From Streptococcus sp. Marseille-Q5986 (GTDB lineage: Bacteria > Bacillota > Bacilli > Lactobacillales > Streptococcaceae): 64,000 bases of DNA. Shown here piece by piece: positions 1 through 8,200 of this stretch. The notes beneath the pieces were generated by a model, which was not told where the DNA came from, ran no database searches, and was given only the letters and a program-made list of their open reading frames with translations. The stretch lies in NCBI RefSeq assembly GCF_946902915.1, contig NZ_CAMPPY010000002.1, positions 62,001 to 126,000 of the forward strand. The letters run 5' to 3'. The position numbers and the translations under genes are program-made. The number at the start of each line of letters is the position of its first letter. The first letter of the stretch is position 1.

Positions 1-1293
1 AAGGTTGACCGTCACAACACCTAGATTCATCCGACCAGAATTGACTTCTACGCCACCATTCTCATCCTTCCATCCTTGAAGGAAAGAACGGCAGCCCATA
101 GGTACCTTGAAAGAACCAGTCAACTCGATAATCTTATCATAGGATAAGACATCCGGGTACATCCGTTTGGTTGCACACTCGAGGGCCAACTGTTTGATGT
201 CATAGTTTGGAGTTCCTTCTTCCAAGTTAAGGCCTCTTTTAAGCGTAAAGATGAGTTTAGGGAAGATGGCTGTACGGTGTTCTGAACCAAGCCCCTTGAT
301 ACGAATGGTCAAGATAGCTTTTTGAATTTCCCGCTCAAAACGACTAGTCCCTAGACCAAAACCTAGTGAAGTAAAAGGTGTTTGTCCATTTGAAGTGAAG
401 AGGGTGTTAATTTCATACTCAAGAGATTGCATGGCATCATAGATGTCTCTTTGGGTTTTCTTCCAAGCATAATCATCCCGTTTTTCAGGCAAGACCCATT
501 CTTCCGCATCTTTGAGGTGCTTTTGGTAATTCTTCTCTGCATAAGGTGCCAAGACTTCATCGATACGGTCAGCTGAACAACCCCCGTACTGGCTAGAAGC
601 AACGTTGGCAATGATTTGCGAAATCTGAGCTGTCGCAGTCTGGATAGACTTGGGACTCTCTACCTCTGCATTACCAATTTTAAAGCCATTCTCCAACATG
701 CCTTTAAAATCAATCAAACAGCAGTTGGTCATAGGTGTATAGGGACTATAGTCCAAATCATGATAGTGGATATCCCCTTTTTGGTGAGCATTGGCTACGT
801 GCTTAGGAAGCATTTGCAATCCGATTGATTTCCCAACAATCCCTGCTGTCAAATCACGTTGAGTGTTGAAGACATCGCTGTCTTTATTGGCATTTTCATT
901 GACAACTGCCTGATCTTTATTGAGAAGTTTATGAATGCTAAAGTTGATATCTGTCGCTTTTGAGCGCTCAAAATCCCTCTGTGTCCGATAAGTGATATAC
1001 TCCTCAGCCAAAGCATATTCTTTGGCTTCGAGAAGTTCATGTTCTACGATATTCTGAATCTCATAAATCTTCACACCTTTAGGGAAACGACTGTGAATTT
1101 CGGTAACGATTCTTTCAACTAGACCATTTAGGCGTTTTTCTACTAGAGGCGTAACGTCCATAACCTTTTCCGCCGCCTTGTGGAGAGCCTTGTCAATCTT
1201 GTCTACATCAAATACTACACGTCTACCATCTCGTTTTTCAACGAACAAGGTGGGAACGGTTGCAAGCTTTTCTTCTAATACAATCATATCCAT
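1..1293 (-). CDS. nrdD: Anaerobic ribonucleoside-triphosphate reductase, N-terminal 431 codons (cut by window edge)
   Basis: Oxygen-sensitive glycyl-radical enzyme that reduces ribonucleoside triphosphates to deoxyribonucleotides for anaerobic DNA synthesis. Reading leftward from ATG at 1293 (MDMIVLEEKLATV) the frame stays open to base 1. Residues 1-100 are an ATP-cone (VEKRDGRRVVFDVDKI), the allosteric domain. The catalytic barrel begins at QRDLTAGIVGKS and runs through SSQYGGCSADRIDEVL and NGQTPFTSLGFGLG, both strongly conserved in NrdD. The zinc cysteines and the glycyl-radical motif lie beyond the window. A second in-frame ATG at 1287 is an equally plausible start. The gene stands alone here behind its own promoter, with two NrdR-like boxes upstream. 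Identification is firm; only the 3' half is unseen. Confidence 0.96.
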   Translation of the reverse strand, partial: MDMIVLEEKLATVPTLFVEKRDGRRVVFDVDKIDKALHKAAEKVMDVTPLVEKRLNGLVERIVTEIHSRFPKGVKIYEIQNIVEHELLEAKEYALAEEYITYRTQRDFERSKATDINFSIHKLLNKDQAVVNENANKDSDVFNTQRDLTAGIVGKSIGLQMLPKHVANAHQKGDIHYHDLDYSPYTPMTNCCLIDFKGMLENGFKIGNAEVESPKSIQTATAQISQIIANVASSQYGGCSADRIDEVLAPYAEKNYQKHLKDAEEWVLPEKRDDYAWKKTQRDIYDAMQSLEYEINTLFTSNGQTPFTSLGFGLGTSRFEREIQKAILTIRIKGLGSEHRTAIFPKLIFTLKRGLNLEEGTPNYDIKQLALECATKRMYPDVLSYDKIIELTGSFKVPMGCRSFLQGWKDENGGVEVNSGRMNLGVVTVNL

Positions 1294-1323
1294 GCTCTTT
1301 TCTAAAATGTTGTTCTATGAAGT

Positions 1324-1351
1324 ATTATACCACTCTAAAAATAAAAATCAA
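1324..1351 (-). promoter_or_regulatory. Promoter of nrdD
   Basis: On the minus strand a -35 TTGATT (1346-1351) lies 16 bases from an extended -10, TGGTATAAT (hexamer 1324-1329). Transcription would begin about 25 bases ahead of the nrdD start. The -35 is inside the nearer NrdR-like box, so repressor binding there would block polymerase. Confidence 0.7.
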
Positions 1352-1402
1352 TATCTTGTGGTAAAAATCCTAAAATTTTTAAAATTCCACAAGATATTGA
1401 TT
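1346..1402 (-). promoter_or_regulatory. Paired NrdR-like boxes upstream of nrdD
   Basis: The 16-mer CCACAAGATATTGATT occurs on the plus strand at 1387-1402 and, inverted and identical, at 1346-1361. By eye each matches about 12 of 16 positions of the NrdR box (ACACWATATATWGTGT). Centres are 41 bases apart, close to four helical turns, as expected for cooperative binding of this ATP-cone repressor. The inverted pair could also fold in RNA as a stem of 16 bp with a 25-base loop followed by a T-rich stretch, so it may end transcription of the membrane-protein gene that stops at 1406. Confidence 0.6.
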
Positions 1403-1405
1403 TTG

Positions 1406-2923
1406 TTATTTGGATTTATAAAGCTTAAACTCGCTAGTATCTGTCTGAACAAGCTCATAGTTTTCACTGAGCCAGCTCTCTACATCTGACCACAAGGCAA
1501 CTTTTTGATTGACCATAATCATCTTCGGTTCATTCTCCTTCAGGTCATTCATCAGTTTGGTTTTATTTTCGTCACTTGCAGTATAAAGTGTTGGGGTCAC
1601 TAGAGAGGTCGGTGCTAAGCGTTCACTTGTACGATAGAAATCTGGACGATCATCCCATGCATAGACACGCTCTTCAGAACTCGTCTGTTGTTTGACTACG
1701 CTAGCAAGTCGCTCTCTCTCCTGATAAGTCACCGGGTGCGAAAGGTAGCGACTCGCGATAGGGAGAACAATGAGGTAGGCAAGGGCAATCAGTGGTAGAT
1801 AGAAATTTCCTTTGAGGAAAGAGGTTTTTTTCTCACGTCTTCTTCTACGACGACTGCCTCCATCAGAAACATTTTCTTTGATCCCTGTCAGAAGGAGTAG
1901 GGTCAAGAAAGGAAGGAGAATAACGAGACGTGTACCATTGACAGGTTCTTTTGAGAAAACCAAGAGCCCCAAAGAAAGCAATAAGCCCAAACTAGCAGCA
2001 ATTGATAGGGAATACTGCTTAGCTGGCTTTGACTGGAATAAACCAGAAAAGAGCAAACTAAGGGAACCTAGCCCAATAGCAAGTAAGCCGTAGAAGGCTG
2101 CATTTTCAAGCAAATGTGCATTTGAAAAGAGGCTAAGAGTATTTACTGGATACAAGACCTGGCTAATGGCATCCCCAAAACTACCTGTTAATACTGTATA
2201 GTAGCCCAAAGGATAGAATAAGAGTGAGAAGCCTAAGGGTGACGCAAAAAATTGATATAAGCCATGAACAAAGTGACCTTTGCCTAAGTTAAAACCGATA
2301 ATTCCCAAGGCTAGTGTAGCTGCAAATAAGGCTGTTGGGATTGGCGCAAGGAAGAAAGCGAGAGCAAGGCTCATACCAACACGTAAAAATCCTTTGTCAT
2401 CGTTTGGATAAGCTAGATAGTTCGTAACAATGCTAAGTGAATAAAATAGGAAAGGCAAGGCTAGCAAGAGAGCATAGCCACCACCAAAAGCGAGACCTGC
2501 TACCAACAAATTAAACACAAACACAAGCTGCTTGGCTTCTTCTACACGGCCCGTAAGAGTATCCGCAGATTTAAAAAGAAAAACACCTGCTCCAAACAAG
2601 GCCAACCACTCAACCAAAGCAATCAGAATACTGCCTTGTGAAAGATAGGTAAGCAGGTAATAGAGCAATCCCTCAGTCCCAAAATAATCTGTATATATTT
2701 GACCATTTTGATACAAGGCCCAACCGGTATAAAGTTCCTGACTTTGTTGCGGGCTTGCTAAACCAAAAATAAGGGGGATAACCACAGAAATAGCTGTAGC
2801 CGCTAAACTCCAAAGCAAGATACTAAAAAAGGGAATCGGAGCTCCTTCTCGCTTTTCTGGAACGAACCAGTCTTGGTAATAAGATTCTTCTTTTTTCTCA
2901 TCTATTTTCCCGTATACATTCAT
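1406..2923 (-). CDS. Polytopic membrane protein of about 11 TM segments (second gene of competence-linked pair)
   Basis: 505-residue integral membrane protein of unknown function. A short cytoplasmic N-terminus (MNVYGKIDEKKEESYYQDW) is followed by about eleven hydrophobic spans, a basic loop near residue 355 (SRRRRRREKK), one last span, and a soluble extracytoplasmic C-terminus of about 110 residues (SSEERVYAWDDRPDFYRTSE). This shape recalls glycosyltransferase-like GT-C or O-antigen-ligase-type proteins, but no motif settles it. It lies directly downstream of the small ccs4-like gene, 35 bases away with no terminator between, so both probably share the competence promoter at 3123-3130. The position matches pneumococcal SP_0201, between nrdD and cls. 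Confidence 0.8.
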   Translation of the reverse strand: MNVYGKIDEKKEESYYQDWFVPEKREGAPIPFFSILLWSLAATAISVVIPLIFGLASPQQSQELYTGWALYQNGQIYTDYFGTEGLLYYLLTYLSQGSILIALVEWLALFGAGVFLFKSADTLTGRVEEAKQLVFVFNLLVAGLAFGGGYALLLALPFLFYSLSIVTNYLAYPNDDKGFLRVGMSLALAFFLAPIPTALFAATLALGIIGFNLGKGHFVHGLYQFFASPLGFSLLFYPLGYYTVLTGSFGDAISQVLYPVNTLSLFSNAHLLENAAFYGLLAIGLGSLSLLFSGLFQSKPAKQYSLSIAASLGLLLSLGLLVFSKEPVNGTRLVILLPFLTLLLLTGIKENVSDGGSRRRRRREKKTSFLKGNFYLPLIALAYLIVLPIASRYLSHPVTYQERERLASVVKQQTSSEERVYAWDDRPDFYRTSERLAPTSLVTPTLYTASDENKTKLMNDLKENEPKMIMVNQKVALWSDVESWLSENYELVQTDTSEFKLYKSK

Positions 2924-2958
2924 TCAATTTCTCCTCTAAGTTTATCTGTTTTAGTATA

Positions 2959-3102
2959 TCAAAATCTTACAGGAATGTCAGCTTGGGATTGATATTTGCT
3001 GAATTTCTTATCCAATAGCGCAAAGCGTTCGATTTCACGAAAACGGTGAAATCGACTATTTCTATACTCTCTGATAAAATCATCATCTTCTAGATTAAGC
3101 AT
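2959..3102 (-). CDS. ccs4: Small Ccs4-like competence-induced protein (47 aa)
   Basis: Short gene read from ATG 3102 with a full AAAGGAG ribosome site. The product begins MLNLEDDDFIREYRNSRF, is highly charged, has no membrane span and is probably helical. Function unknown. In S. pneumoniae a competence-induced gene named ccs4 occupies the same place between the cardiolipin synthase gene and the membrane-protein gene next to nrdD. The symbol is given on position plus the competence box just upstream; I did not compare the protein sequences. It heads a likely two-gene transcript with the 505-residue membrane protein. Confidence 0.7.
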   Translation of the reverse strand: MLNLEDDDFIREYRNSRFHRFREIERFALLDKKFSKYQSQADIPVRF

Positions 3103-3122
3103 GGTTTTCTCCTTTACTTATC

Positions 3123-3130
3123 TATTCGTA
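3123..3130 (-). promoter_or_regulatory. Late-competence (cin/com) box, SigX-dependent promoter
   Basis: The minus strand reads TACGAATA, an exact match to the streptococcal late-competence box that acts as the -10 element for ComX/SigX. It follows a T-rich stretch formed by the cls terminator tail, and the start codon of the 47-residue ORF lies 20 bases downstream. This predicts induction of that ORF and the next membrane-protein gene during competence. Confidence 0.85.
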
Positions 3131-3141
3131 AGAAAACAAAA

Positions 3142-3165
3142 AAGATCCAGCCTTGGGCTAGATCT
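3142..3165 (-). terminator. Rho-independent terminator of cls
   Basis: Minus strand: AAGATCTAGCC, loop CAAG, GCTGGATCTT, then TTTTTTG. The stem is about 10 bp and ends the cls transcript 10 bases after its stop codon. Confidence 0.85.
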
Positions 3166-3175
3166 TGATGGATAG

Positions 3176-4708
3176 TTAGAGCATAGGCGCAAACAACTGG
3201 ACAATTTCCTTGATCAGGCTTTGATACCAGCTTGTTTTGATGGTGTGGGGATAAATTTCTTGAGAAACTTTAAAAATCTCTTCGAAGTCCCTTTCAATAT
3301 CGATGATGGACTGCGTCCTATAAAGCAAGACGGCATTTTCATAGTGGTGAAGCAAACTCCGATAGTCAAAATTGATGGTTCCCACAGTAGCTGCCTCTCC
3401 ATCGACAAGCATTTGCTTGCTATGAAGGAATCCCGGGCTGTACTCATAAATACGAACCCCTGCAGATAACAAGTCTGGATAGGCTCCTCGGGTAACTAAC
3501 TGAATAACCTTCTTATCTGGGATACAAGGCGTCACAATTCGCACATCTACCCCTCTCAGAGCTGCATTTTTGATACTTTCTGTTAAATCATAGTCAGCAA
3601 TCAGATAGGGAGTCGTGATGTAGACGTAGTCTGTAGCTTGATTGATAAGATTTTGATAGACCGTTTTTCCAACCTGAGATCGGTAGATGGGTTTTGGCCC
3701 GCTACTGTAGGGAATACAGAGCCCCATCCCATCTTTTGGTTGATTCTCGAGATGGTATTGGTCAAAGTCGCTAATTTCCCCACGGTTGATATACCAGGTT
3801 GACAAAAAGAGTCTAGTAAAAGCCTTAACTGCTGATCCATCCAGGCGAATACCGCTATCCTTCCAATAACCAAAGCGTTCGATATGGTTGATATATTCAT
3901 CTGCCAGATTGACACCACCTGTATAGGCAATTTGACCATCGATAATCATGATTTTACGGTGGTCACGGTTGTTATAGGCGACGGTTAAGCGCGGAATCAC
4001 CTTGTTAAATTTGTGGGCTTCAATTCCTCGACCGCGAAGGTGAATGGTATAATCTCCAGGCAAGGTTGCCATACAACCAATATCATCATAAAGGAGCTTC
4101 ACTTCTACCCCTTGAGCTGCCTTTTCTTCCAAAATTTCCAAAATACTATTCCACATCAAACCTTCTTCGATGATATAGTATTCAAGAAAGATAAACTTCT
4201 CGGCTTTTTTGAGATCCTCTAGCATCTGATGCCACATACTTTCACCAGATGCAAAAAATTGTGTGTCCGTTCGATTATAGACATCGGCATTCGTGTCCAT
4301 GCTGAGGAGAGATTTGATAACCCCATAAGCCGACTTGTCCTGCTCTTTTAACTCCAAACGGAGAGCTCTGCTATTATCCTCTCGGTGAACCATTGATTGG
4401 AGCTGCTTTAGCTGCTTCATTTCTTTTTTAGATGAACGGCGTTCTCCAAACATGATATAGAGTAAGGGGCCAAATACTGGCACAAAGGCTACTAACAGCC
4501 ATGTTACCTTACTCTCAGGATTCATGGACCGATTGACAATCGATACAATGGTCGCTAAACTCACTAAAATGACTAGGATAATCCAGACAATCGGAGCCAT
4601 CTGCCCTAGATAGAGAAATAAACCAAAAACGATAAATAATTCTGCCAACATAATGGTAATGCTAAAACCATATTTGGACATGAGTAGCTGTATTTTTCTA
4701 GCTGTCAT
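3176..4708 (-). CDS. cls: Cardiolipin synthase
   Basis: Membrane phospholipase-D-superfamily enzyme that makes cardiolipin from two phosphatidylglycerols. 510 residues, the usual length. Two N-terminal membrane spans (about residues 15-60) are followed by a PLDN-type segment (VPVFGPLLYIMFGERR). Two HKD motifs are visible: HRKIMIIDGQIAYTGGVN (about residue 250) and HSKQMLVDGEAATVGTINFD (about residue 427). It is followed by its own terminator and then the competence box of the next unit. Corresponds in order to pneumococcal SP_0199. Confidence 0.95.
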   Translation of the reverse strand: MTARKIQLLMSKYGFSITIMLAELFIVFGLFLYLGQMAPIVWIILVILVSLATIVSIVNRSMNPESKVTWLLVAFVPVFGPLLYIMFGERRSSKKEMKQLKQLQSMVHREDNSRALRLELKEQDKSAYGVIKSLLSMDTNADVYNRTDTQFFASGESMWHQMLEDLKKAEKFIFLEYYIIEEGLMWNSILEILEEKAAQGVEVKLLYDDIGCMATLPGDYTIHLRGRGIEAHKFNKVIPRLTVAYNNRDHRKIMIIDGQIAYTGGVNLADEYINHIERFGYWKDSGIRLDGSAVKAFTRLFLSTWYINRGEISDFDQYHLENQPKDGMGLCIPYSSGPKPIYRSQVGKTVYQNLINQATDYVYITTPYLIADYDLTESIKNAALRGVDVRIVTPCIPDKKVIQLVTRGAYPDLLSAGVRIYEYSPGFLHSKQMLVDGEAATVGTINFDYRSLLHHYENAVLLYRTQSIIDIERDFEEIFKVSQEIYPHTIKTSWYQSLIKEIVQLFAPML

Positions 4709-4913
4709 ACATCTCCTTTCTTTTCTAACATTCTCCTTAACTGCTTAATAAACTAATATTTCTACTAGTATACCTCAGTTTAGGGGTAGATGGCAACCTT
4801 TTACCTTTTTCTATTCAAACCATTCCAAGAACTGCAAGATTCTTAAACTACTCCTTCACTATATCATGCGCTATCCCTTTTTATACTTTTAACTAGGATA
4901 GTAAGAGGCTTAA

Positions 4914-4940
4914 AAAGAACTACCAAAATGATAGTTCTTT
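4914..4940 (-). terminator. Terminator after the alcohol dehydrogenase gene
   Basis: Minus strand: AAAGAACTATCATTTTGGTAGTTCTTTTTA, an 8-9 bp stem with a T tract, 50 bases after the stop of the gene at 4992-6143. The remaining intergenic sequence up to cls (4709-4913) is AT-rich with no recognised gene. Confidence 0.75.
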
Positions 4941-4991
4941 CCAATATTATTTGTATTTTGAGGAATAAGTCTCTTCTACTCTACTTGATAT

Positions 4992-6143
4992 TTAGAAGAG
5001 TTCTTTGTAGAGAGCAATGGTTTCTTCCAGAGTTGGCATAAATGGATTTCCAGGTGCACAGGCATCAATCAAGGCATTCTTAGAAAGGTAGTCAAAGTCA
5101 AAGTCTTTTTCTTGGATACCGAGTTCAGTCAGTTTCTTAGGAATACCTACTGTTTCAGACAGTTTCTCAATTTTAGCGATAGCATAGGCAGCACATTCTT
5201 GGTCTGATTTACCTTCCACATGAAGTCCCAAGGCCTTGGCAACATTGCGGAAAGCTTCTGGTACACGTTTAGCATTTTCACGTTCTATAACTGGTAGCAA
5301 CATGGCACAGCAAACACCGTGTGGCAAGTTATATACTGCGCCGAGTTGGTGAGCCATTGAGTGAACATAGCCAAGACCAGCATTATTAAAGCTCATACCA
5401 CCAAGGAAGATGGCATTGACCATACCTTCACGCGCTTCAATATCGTGTCCGTTTGCTACCGCACGAGGAAGGTATTCCTTGATAAGCTCAATAGCACCAA
5501 TAGATAGTTTCTTGGTCACATCATAAGCACCCGGTGTTACCAAGGCTTCGACAGCGTGGGTCAGAGCATCCATACCAGTAGCAGCAGTCAAAGCTTGAGG
5601 TTTTGAAATCATCAATTCAGGGTCATTGACAGAAATCAAGGCAAGGCTATTCTTATCAACCATTACCATCTTAACCTTGCGTTCTTCATCGGTAATGACA
5701 TAGTTAATGGTAATTTCTGCAGAAGTTCCTGCCGTTGTATTGATAGCCACAACTGGCAAGCCTTTTTTAGCAGACTTATGAAGCCCCTCATAATCCTGTG
5801 GTTTTCCACCATTTGTAGCCATGATAGAGATACAACTAGCTGCATCCTGTGGAGAGCCCCCACCAAGACTGATAATAAAGTCACATCCATGCTCTTCCAA
5901 AGCAGCAACCCCATCTGTGACATTCTTACAAGTAGGGTTTGGCTCTACATCGCTAAAGATGACATATTCGATTCCTTCTGCATCTAGCGGTTTTAAAACC
6001 TTAGGCAAAATGTCACTTCCTTCGATGAACTTATCTGTCACCAAAAGTGCCTTTTTATAGCCAAGTTCCTTGATATAAGGACCCACTTCATTTACAACAC
6101 CTTTACCAATAAGGTTGACTGCCGGAACATAAAATGTAGCCAT
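4992..6143 (-). CDS. Iron-containing (group III) alcohol dehydrogenase
   Basis: NAD(P)-dependent alcohol/aldehyde oxidoreductase of the Fe-ADH family, soluble, 383 residues, the standard length. The nucleotide-binding part includes GGGSPQDAASCISIMATNGG (about residue 95) and TTAGTSAEIT. The C-terminal metal domain has TGMDALTHAVEA and two histidine-containing stretches (YVHSMAHQLG and LPHGVCCAM), giving the usual Asp/His/His/His iron site. A GGAG-type ribosome site precedes ATG 6143. The exact substrate (ethanol, butanol, 1,3-propanediol) cannot be read from sequence. Transcribed alone, with a terminator behind it. Confidence 0.93.
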   Translation of the reverse strand: MATFYVPAVNLIGKGVVNEVGPYIKELGYKKALLVTDKFIEGSDILPKVLKPLDAEGIEYVIFSDVEPNPTCKNVTDGVAALEEHGCDFIISLGGGSPQDAASCISIMATNGGKPQDYEGLHKSAKKGLPVVAINTTAGTSAEITINYVITDEERKVKMVMVDKNSLALISVNDPELMISKPQALTAATGMDALTHAVEALVTPGAYDVTKKLSIGAIELIKEYLPRAVANGHDIEAREGMVNAIFLGGMSFNNAGLGYVHSMAHQLGAVYNLPHGVCCAMLLPVIERENAKRVPEAFRNVAKALGLHVEGKSDQECAAYAIAKIEKLSETVGIPKKLTELGIQEKDFDFDYLSKNALIDACAPGNPFMPTLEETIALYKELF

Positions 6144-6274
6144 ATAATTTTCCTCCTGCGTATTTGCGCTATTTGATTATTTACCATAAGTATACGACCT
6201 TATAAGAAGTTTTACAAATTTTTATAAGCGCTTTAAACAAAAAGTTAGTAAAGAACAGACAGCCACTTTTTCAA

Positions 6275-6318
6275 GAAAAAAAGCTCCAAAAAGACAGATT
6301 TCAGCTCATTGGAACTTT
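6275..6318 (-). terminator. Probable terminator behind the frameshifted lipoprotein gene
   Basis: Minus strand AAAGTTCCAA pairs with TTGGAGCTTT across a loop of about 19 bases, followed by a run of T residues. It sits just after the restored stop of the lipoprotein pseudogene (6329). Confidence 0.5.
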
Positions 6319-6328
6319 TACTTACTCA

Positions 6329-6741
6329 TTATTGCTTCGTTAAGACTACTCGGTCTGATGTCTCTCGGTCCATGTCATCAATAATCATTTGATTACCATT
6401 AACCGCGTAAATTTTAACATCATCACCGATAATGACACGTTGATTTCCTTATCTCCATCTGACTCGACCTCAGTCCATGTACCAGTTTTACCTGTTACAA
6501 CAAGAGTAATCTGGTCATTCTCATCTTTTCCAGTGTAGGTACCATCGATGTTAGTCGGTTGAGCTACAGTCGTGTCTTGGCTTGAGGGTGCCTGTGGTTG
6601 ACTAGCACTGGTTGCAGCGCTAGAAGATGATTGCTGTTGACTAGATGGCTGGGTAGGTGCTTGTTCCTTAGGTTCACAAGCTGCTAAAAGACTAAGAATT
6701 GCTAAAGAAGCAATAGAAAGTGTGAATATTTTCGTTTTCAT
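6329..6741 (-). pseudogene. Lipoprotein gene with a C-terminal frameshift
   Basis: The reading frame from ATG 6741 starts with a lipoprotein signal peptide ending LSLLAACEP (lipobox Cys about residue 22), a Ser/Gln/Pro-rich linker (residues 27-60) and a compact domain (IDGTYTGKDENDQITL). After SDGDKE the frame runs into unrelated residues and stops at 6385. In the neighbouring frame the protein continues naturally as NQRVIIGDDVKIYAVNGNQM ... VLTKQ to a stop at 6329. One missing A near 6446 explains this. The product is surface-anchored with unknown role, next to folC as pneumococcal SP_0198 is. A truncated 118-residue lipoprotein could still be made. Confidence 0.75.
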
Positions 6742-6828
6742 AGCGATTCCCTTTCTTTTATGCTAATGTATTTCTAAAATCGTTTTCGAGTTTTCCTATC
6801 TCCAGTATAGCAACTTAAGTCTAGAAGC

Positions 6829-8079
6829 TCAACTAATCTCATGCTCTCCCACCAAACCCGCTCGTACTTCTGAGATAAAGTAGAGTGAGCCCGTCACGAA
6901 AAGTAAGTCCTGATCATTGGCATTTTCTTCAAATTCGCTGATAAAATCACGATAAGAGTCAACCAGTTTATAACCAGAAACATCGCTTTCTTTTATAGAA
7001 CCTTGGTAATCAAAGCCAGTCACCTTGACTTCCACCTCTGGCAAAACATCCGTTAAATAACCTAGCATCCCTTGATAATCCTTGCGTTTAAGAGCTCCAA
7101 AAAGGACACGAACCTGGTGACCTTGCTGGATTTTCTCCTGGATAAACTCGACCAGACGAGTTAAAGCTGGAAGATTGTGAGCCCCATCTAGATAGATCTG
7201 TGGACGAATCCGTTCCAATCGACCTGCCCAGTGTGTCTCCTTCAAGGCCTGTCTCACAAGCTCTTCTTCAACTTTTTCCTCTCTTGATGCCATAAACAGA
7301 AGAAAAGTTTGTAAAGCCAAGGAAGCATTTTCTTGCTGATAAGCACCTTCCAAACCAATTTCAAGCTGGGAAAAACTTGCTAGCTTACTTGAAAAATCCC
7401 CAGCTTTCAAAGCGAAGTCTCGCCTAGCTTGGTAAAGGTCTACATCTAACTCTCTTGCTTTGCTTTGGCAGACAAGCTCCGCTTCTGGAGAAAGCTTGGC
7501 AATGACCGCCTTCTTTCCAGCCTTGAAAATACCAGCTTTCTGCTCTGCTATTTCTTCCAAACTATCGCCCAAGGTCTCCTGATGATCTAGACCAATCGAA
7601 GTAATAACTGCAATCTCGCATGTTACGACATTAGTCGTGTCAAGCAAACCACCAATCCCCACCTCTAGCAGGACTAGATCCACTCCCTGCTCTTTAAAGT
7701 AAAGCAAAGCAATCAAGGTCAACAACTCAAAGAAAGACAATTGATCATGTGTTTCTAAAAGAGTTTTTTCCATCTCCTTAACTTGGTTAGCTATACGGAT
7801 AAAGTCTTCATCTGCGATTGATTGCCCATTGATACAGATTCGATCATGGATACTGATGATATGAGGAGAGGTAAAGGTGCCAACTTTTTTACCATGAGCT
7901 ACGAATAGCTCCCTCATAAAGGCAATAGTTGACCCTTTACCGTTAGTCCCTGTTACGTGGATAATAGGATAAGTCCTCTCAGGATTCCCCAGCAAATCCA
8001 CCGCTCGCTGCATTCGTCCAAGTCCAGATCTAAAGTTTAAACCAATTCGACTATGAAGCCATTCTTCTACTTCAAACAT
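6829..8079 (-). CDS. folC: Folylpolyglutamate / dihydrofolate synthase
   Basis: ATP-dependent Mur-ligase-family enzyme that adds glutamate to (dihydro)folate, retaining folates in the cell. 416 residues. The ATP loop is visible as HVTGTNGKGSTIAFM (about residue 42), followed by TSPHIISIHDRICING and the ligase signature LLEVGIGGLLDTTNVV; the C-terminal domain has YLDGAHNLPAL. Ribosome site AAGGAGATATGT precedes ATG 8079. The group II intron ends only about 55 bases upstream, so the original upstream region has been displaced by it. Confidence 0.95.
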   Translation of the reverse strand: MFEVEEWLHSRIGLNFRSGLGRMQRAVDLLGNPERTYPIIHVTGTNGKGSTIAFMRELFVAHGKKVGTFTSPHIISIHDRICINGQSIADEDFIRIANQVKEMEKTLLETHDQLSFFELLTLIALLYFKEQGVDLVLLEVGIGGLLDTTNVVTCEIAVITSIGLDHQETLGDSLEEIAEQKAGIFKAGKKAVIAKLSPEAELVCQSKARELDVDLYQARRDFALKAGDFSSKLASFSQLEIGLEGAYQQENASLALQTFLLFMASREEKVEEELVRQALKETHWAGRLERIRPQIYLDGAHNLPALTRLVEFIQEKIQQGHQVRVLFGALKRKDYQGMLGYLTDVLPEVEVKVTGFDYQGSIKESDVSGYKLVDSYRDFISEFEENANDQDLLFVTGSLYFISEVRAGLVGEHEIS

Positions 8080-8133
8080 ACATATCTCCTTAACAAAAGT
8101 CCACTCAACTACCGCATCAAAGTATGATTACAA

Positions 8134-8200
8134 ATCGAGTAGGGAGGACTTTCTCCTCCCTCTCACACCACGGAGCGTGCCGTTCGGCACTCCGCGGTTC
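8134..8200 (-). ncRNA. Group II intron domains V and VI
   Basis: Minus strand: ACCGCGGAGTGCC-GAAC-GGCACGCTCCGTGGT forms the catalytic domain V hairpin. It is followed by GGGAGGA-GAAA-TCCTCCC, domain VI, with a bulge-side A nearby and the intron end CGAT. Start of domain V is about base 8199, directly after the maturase stop. Confidence 0.75.
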
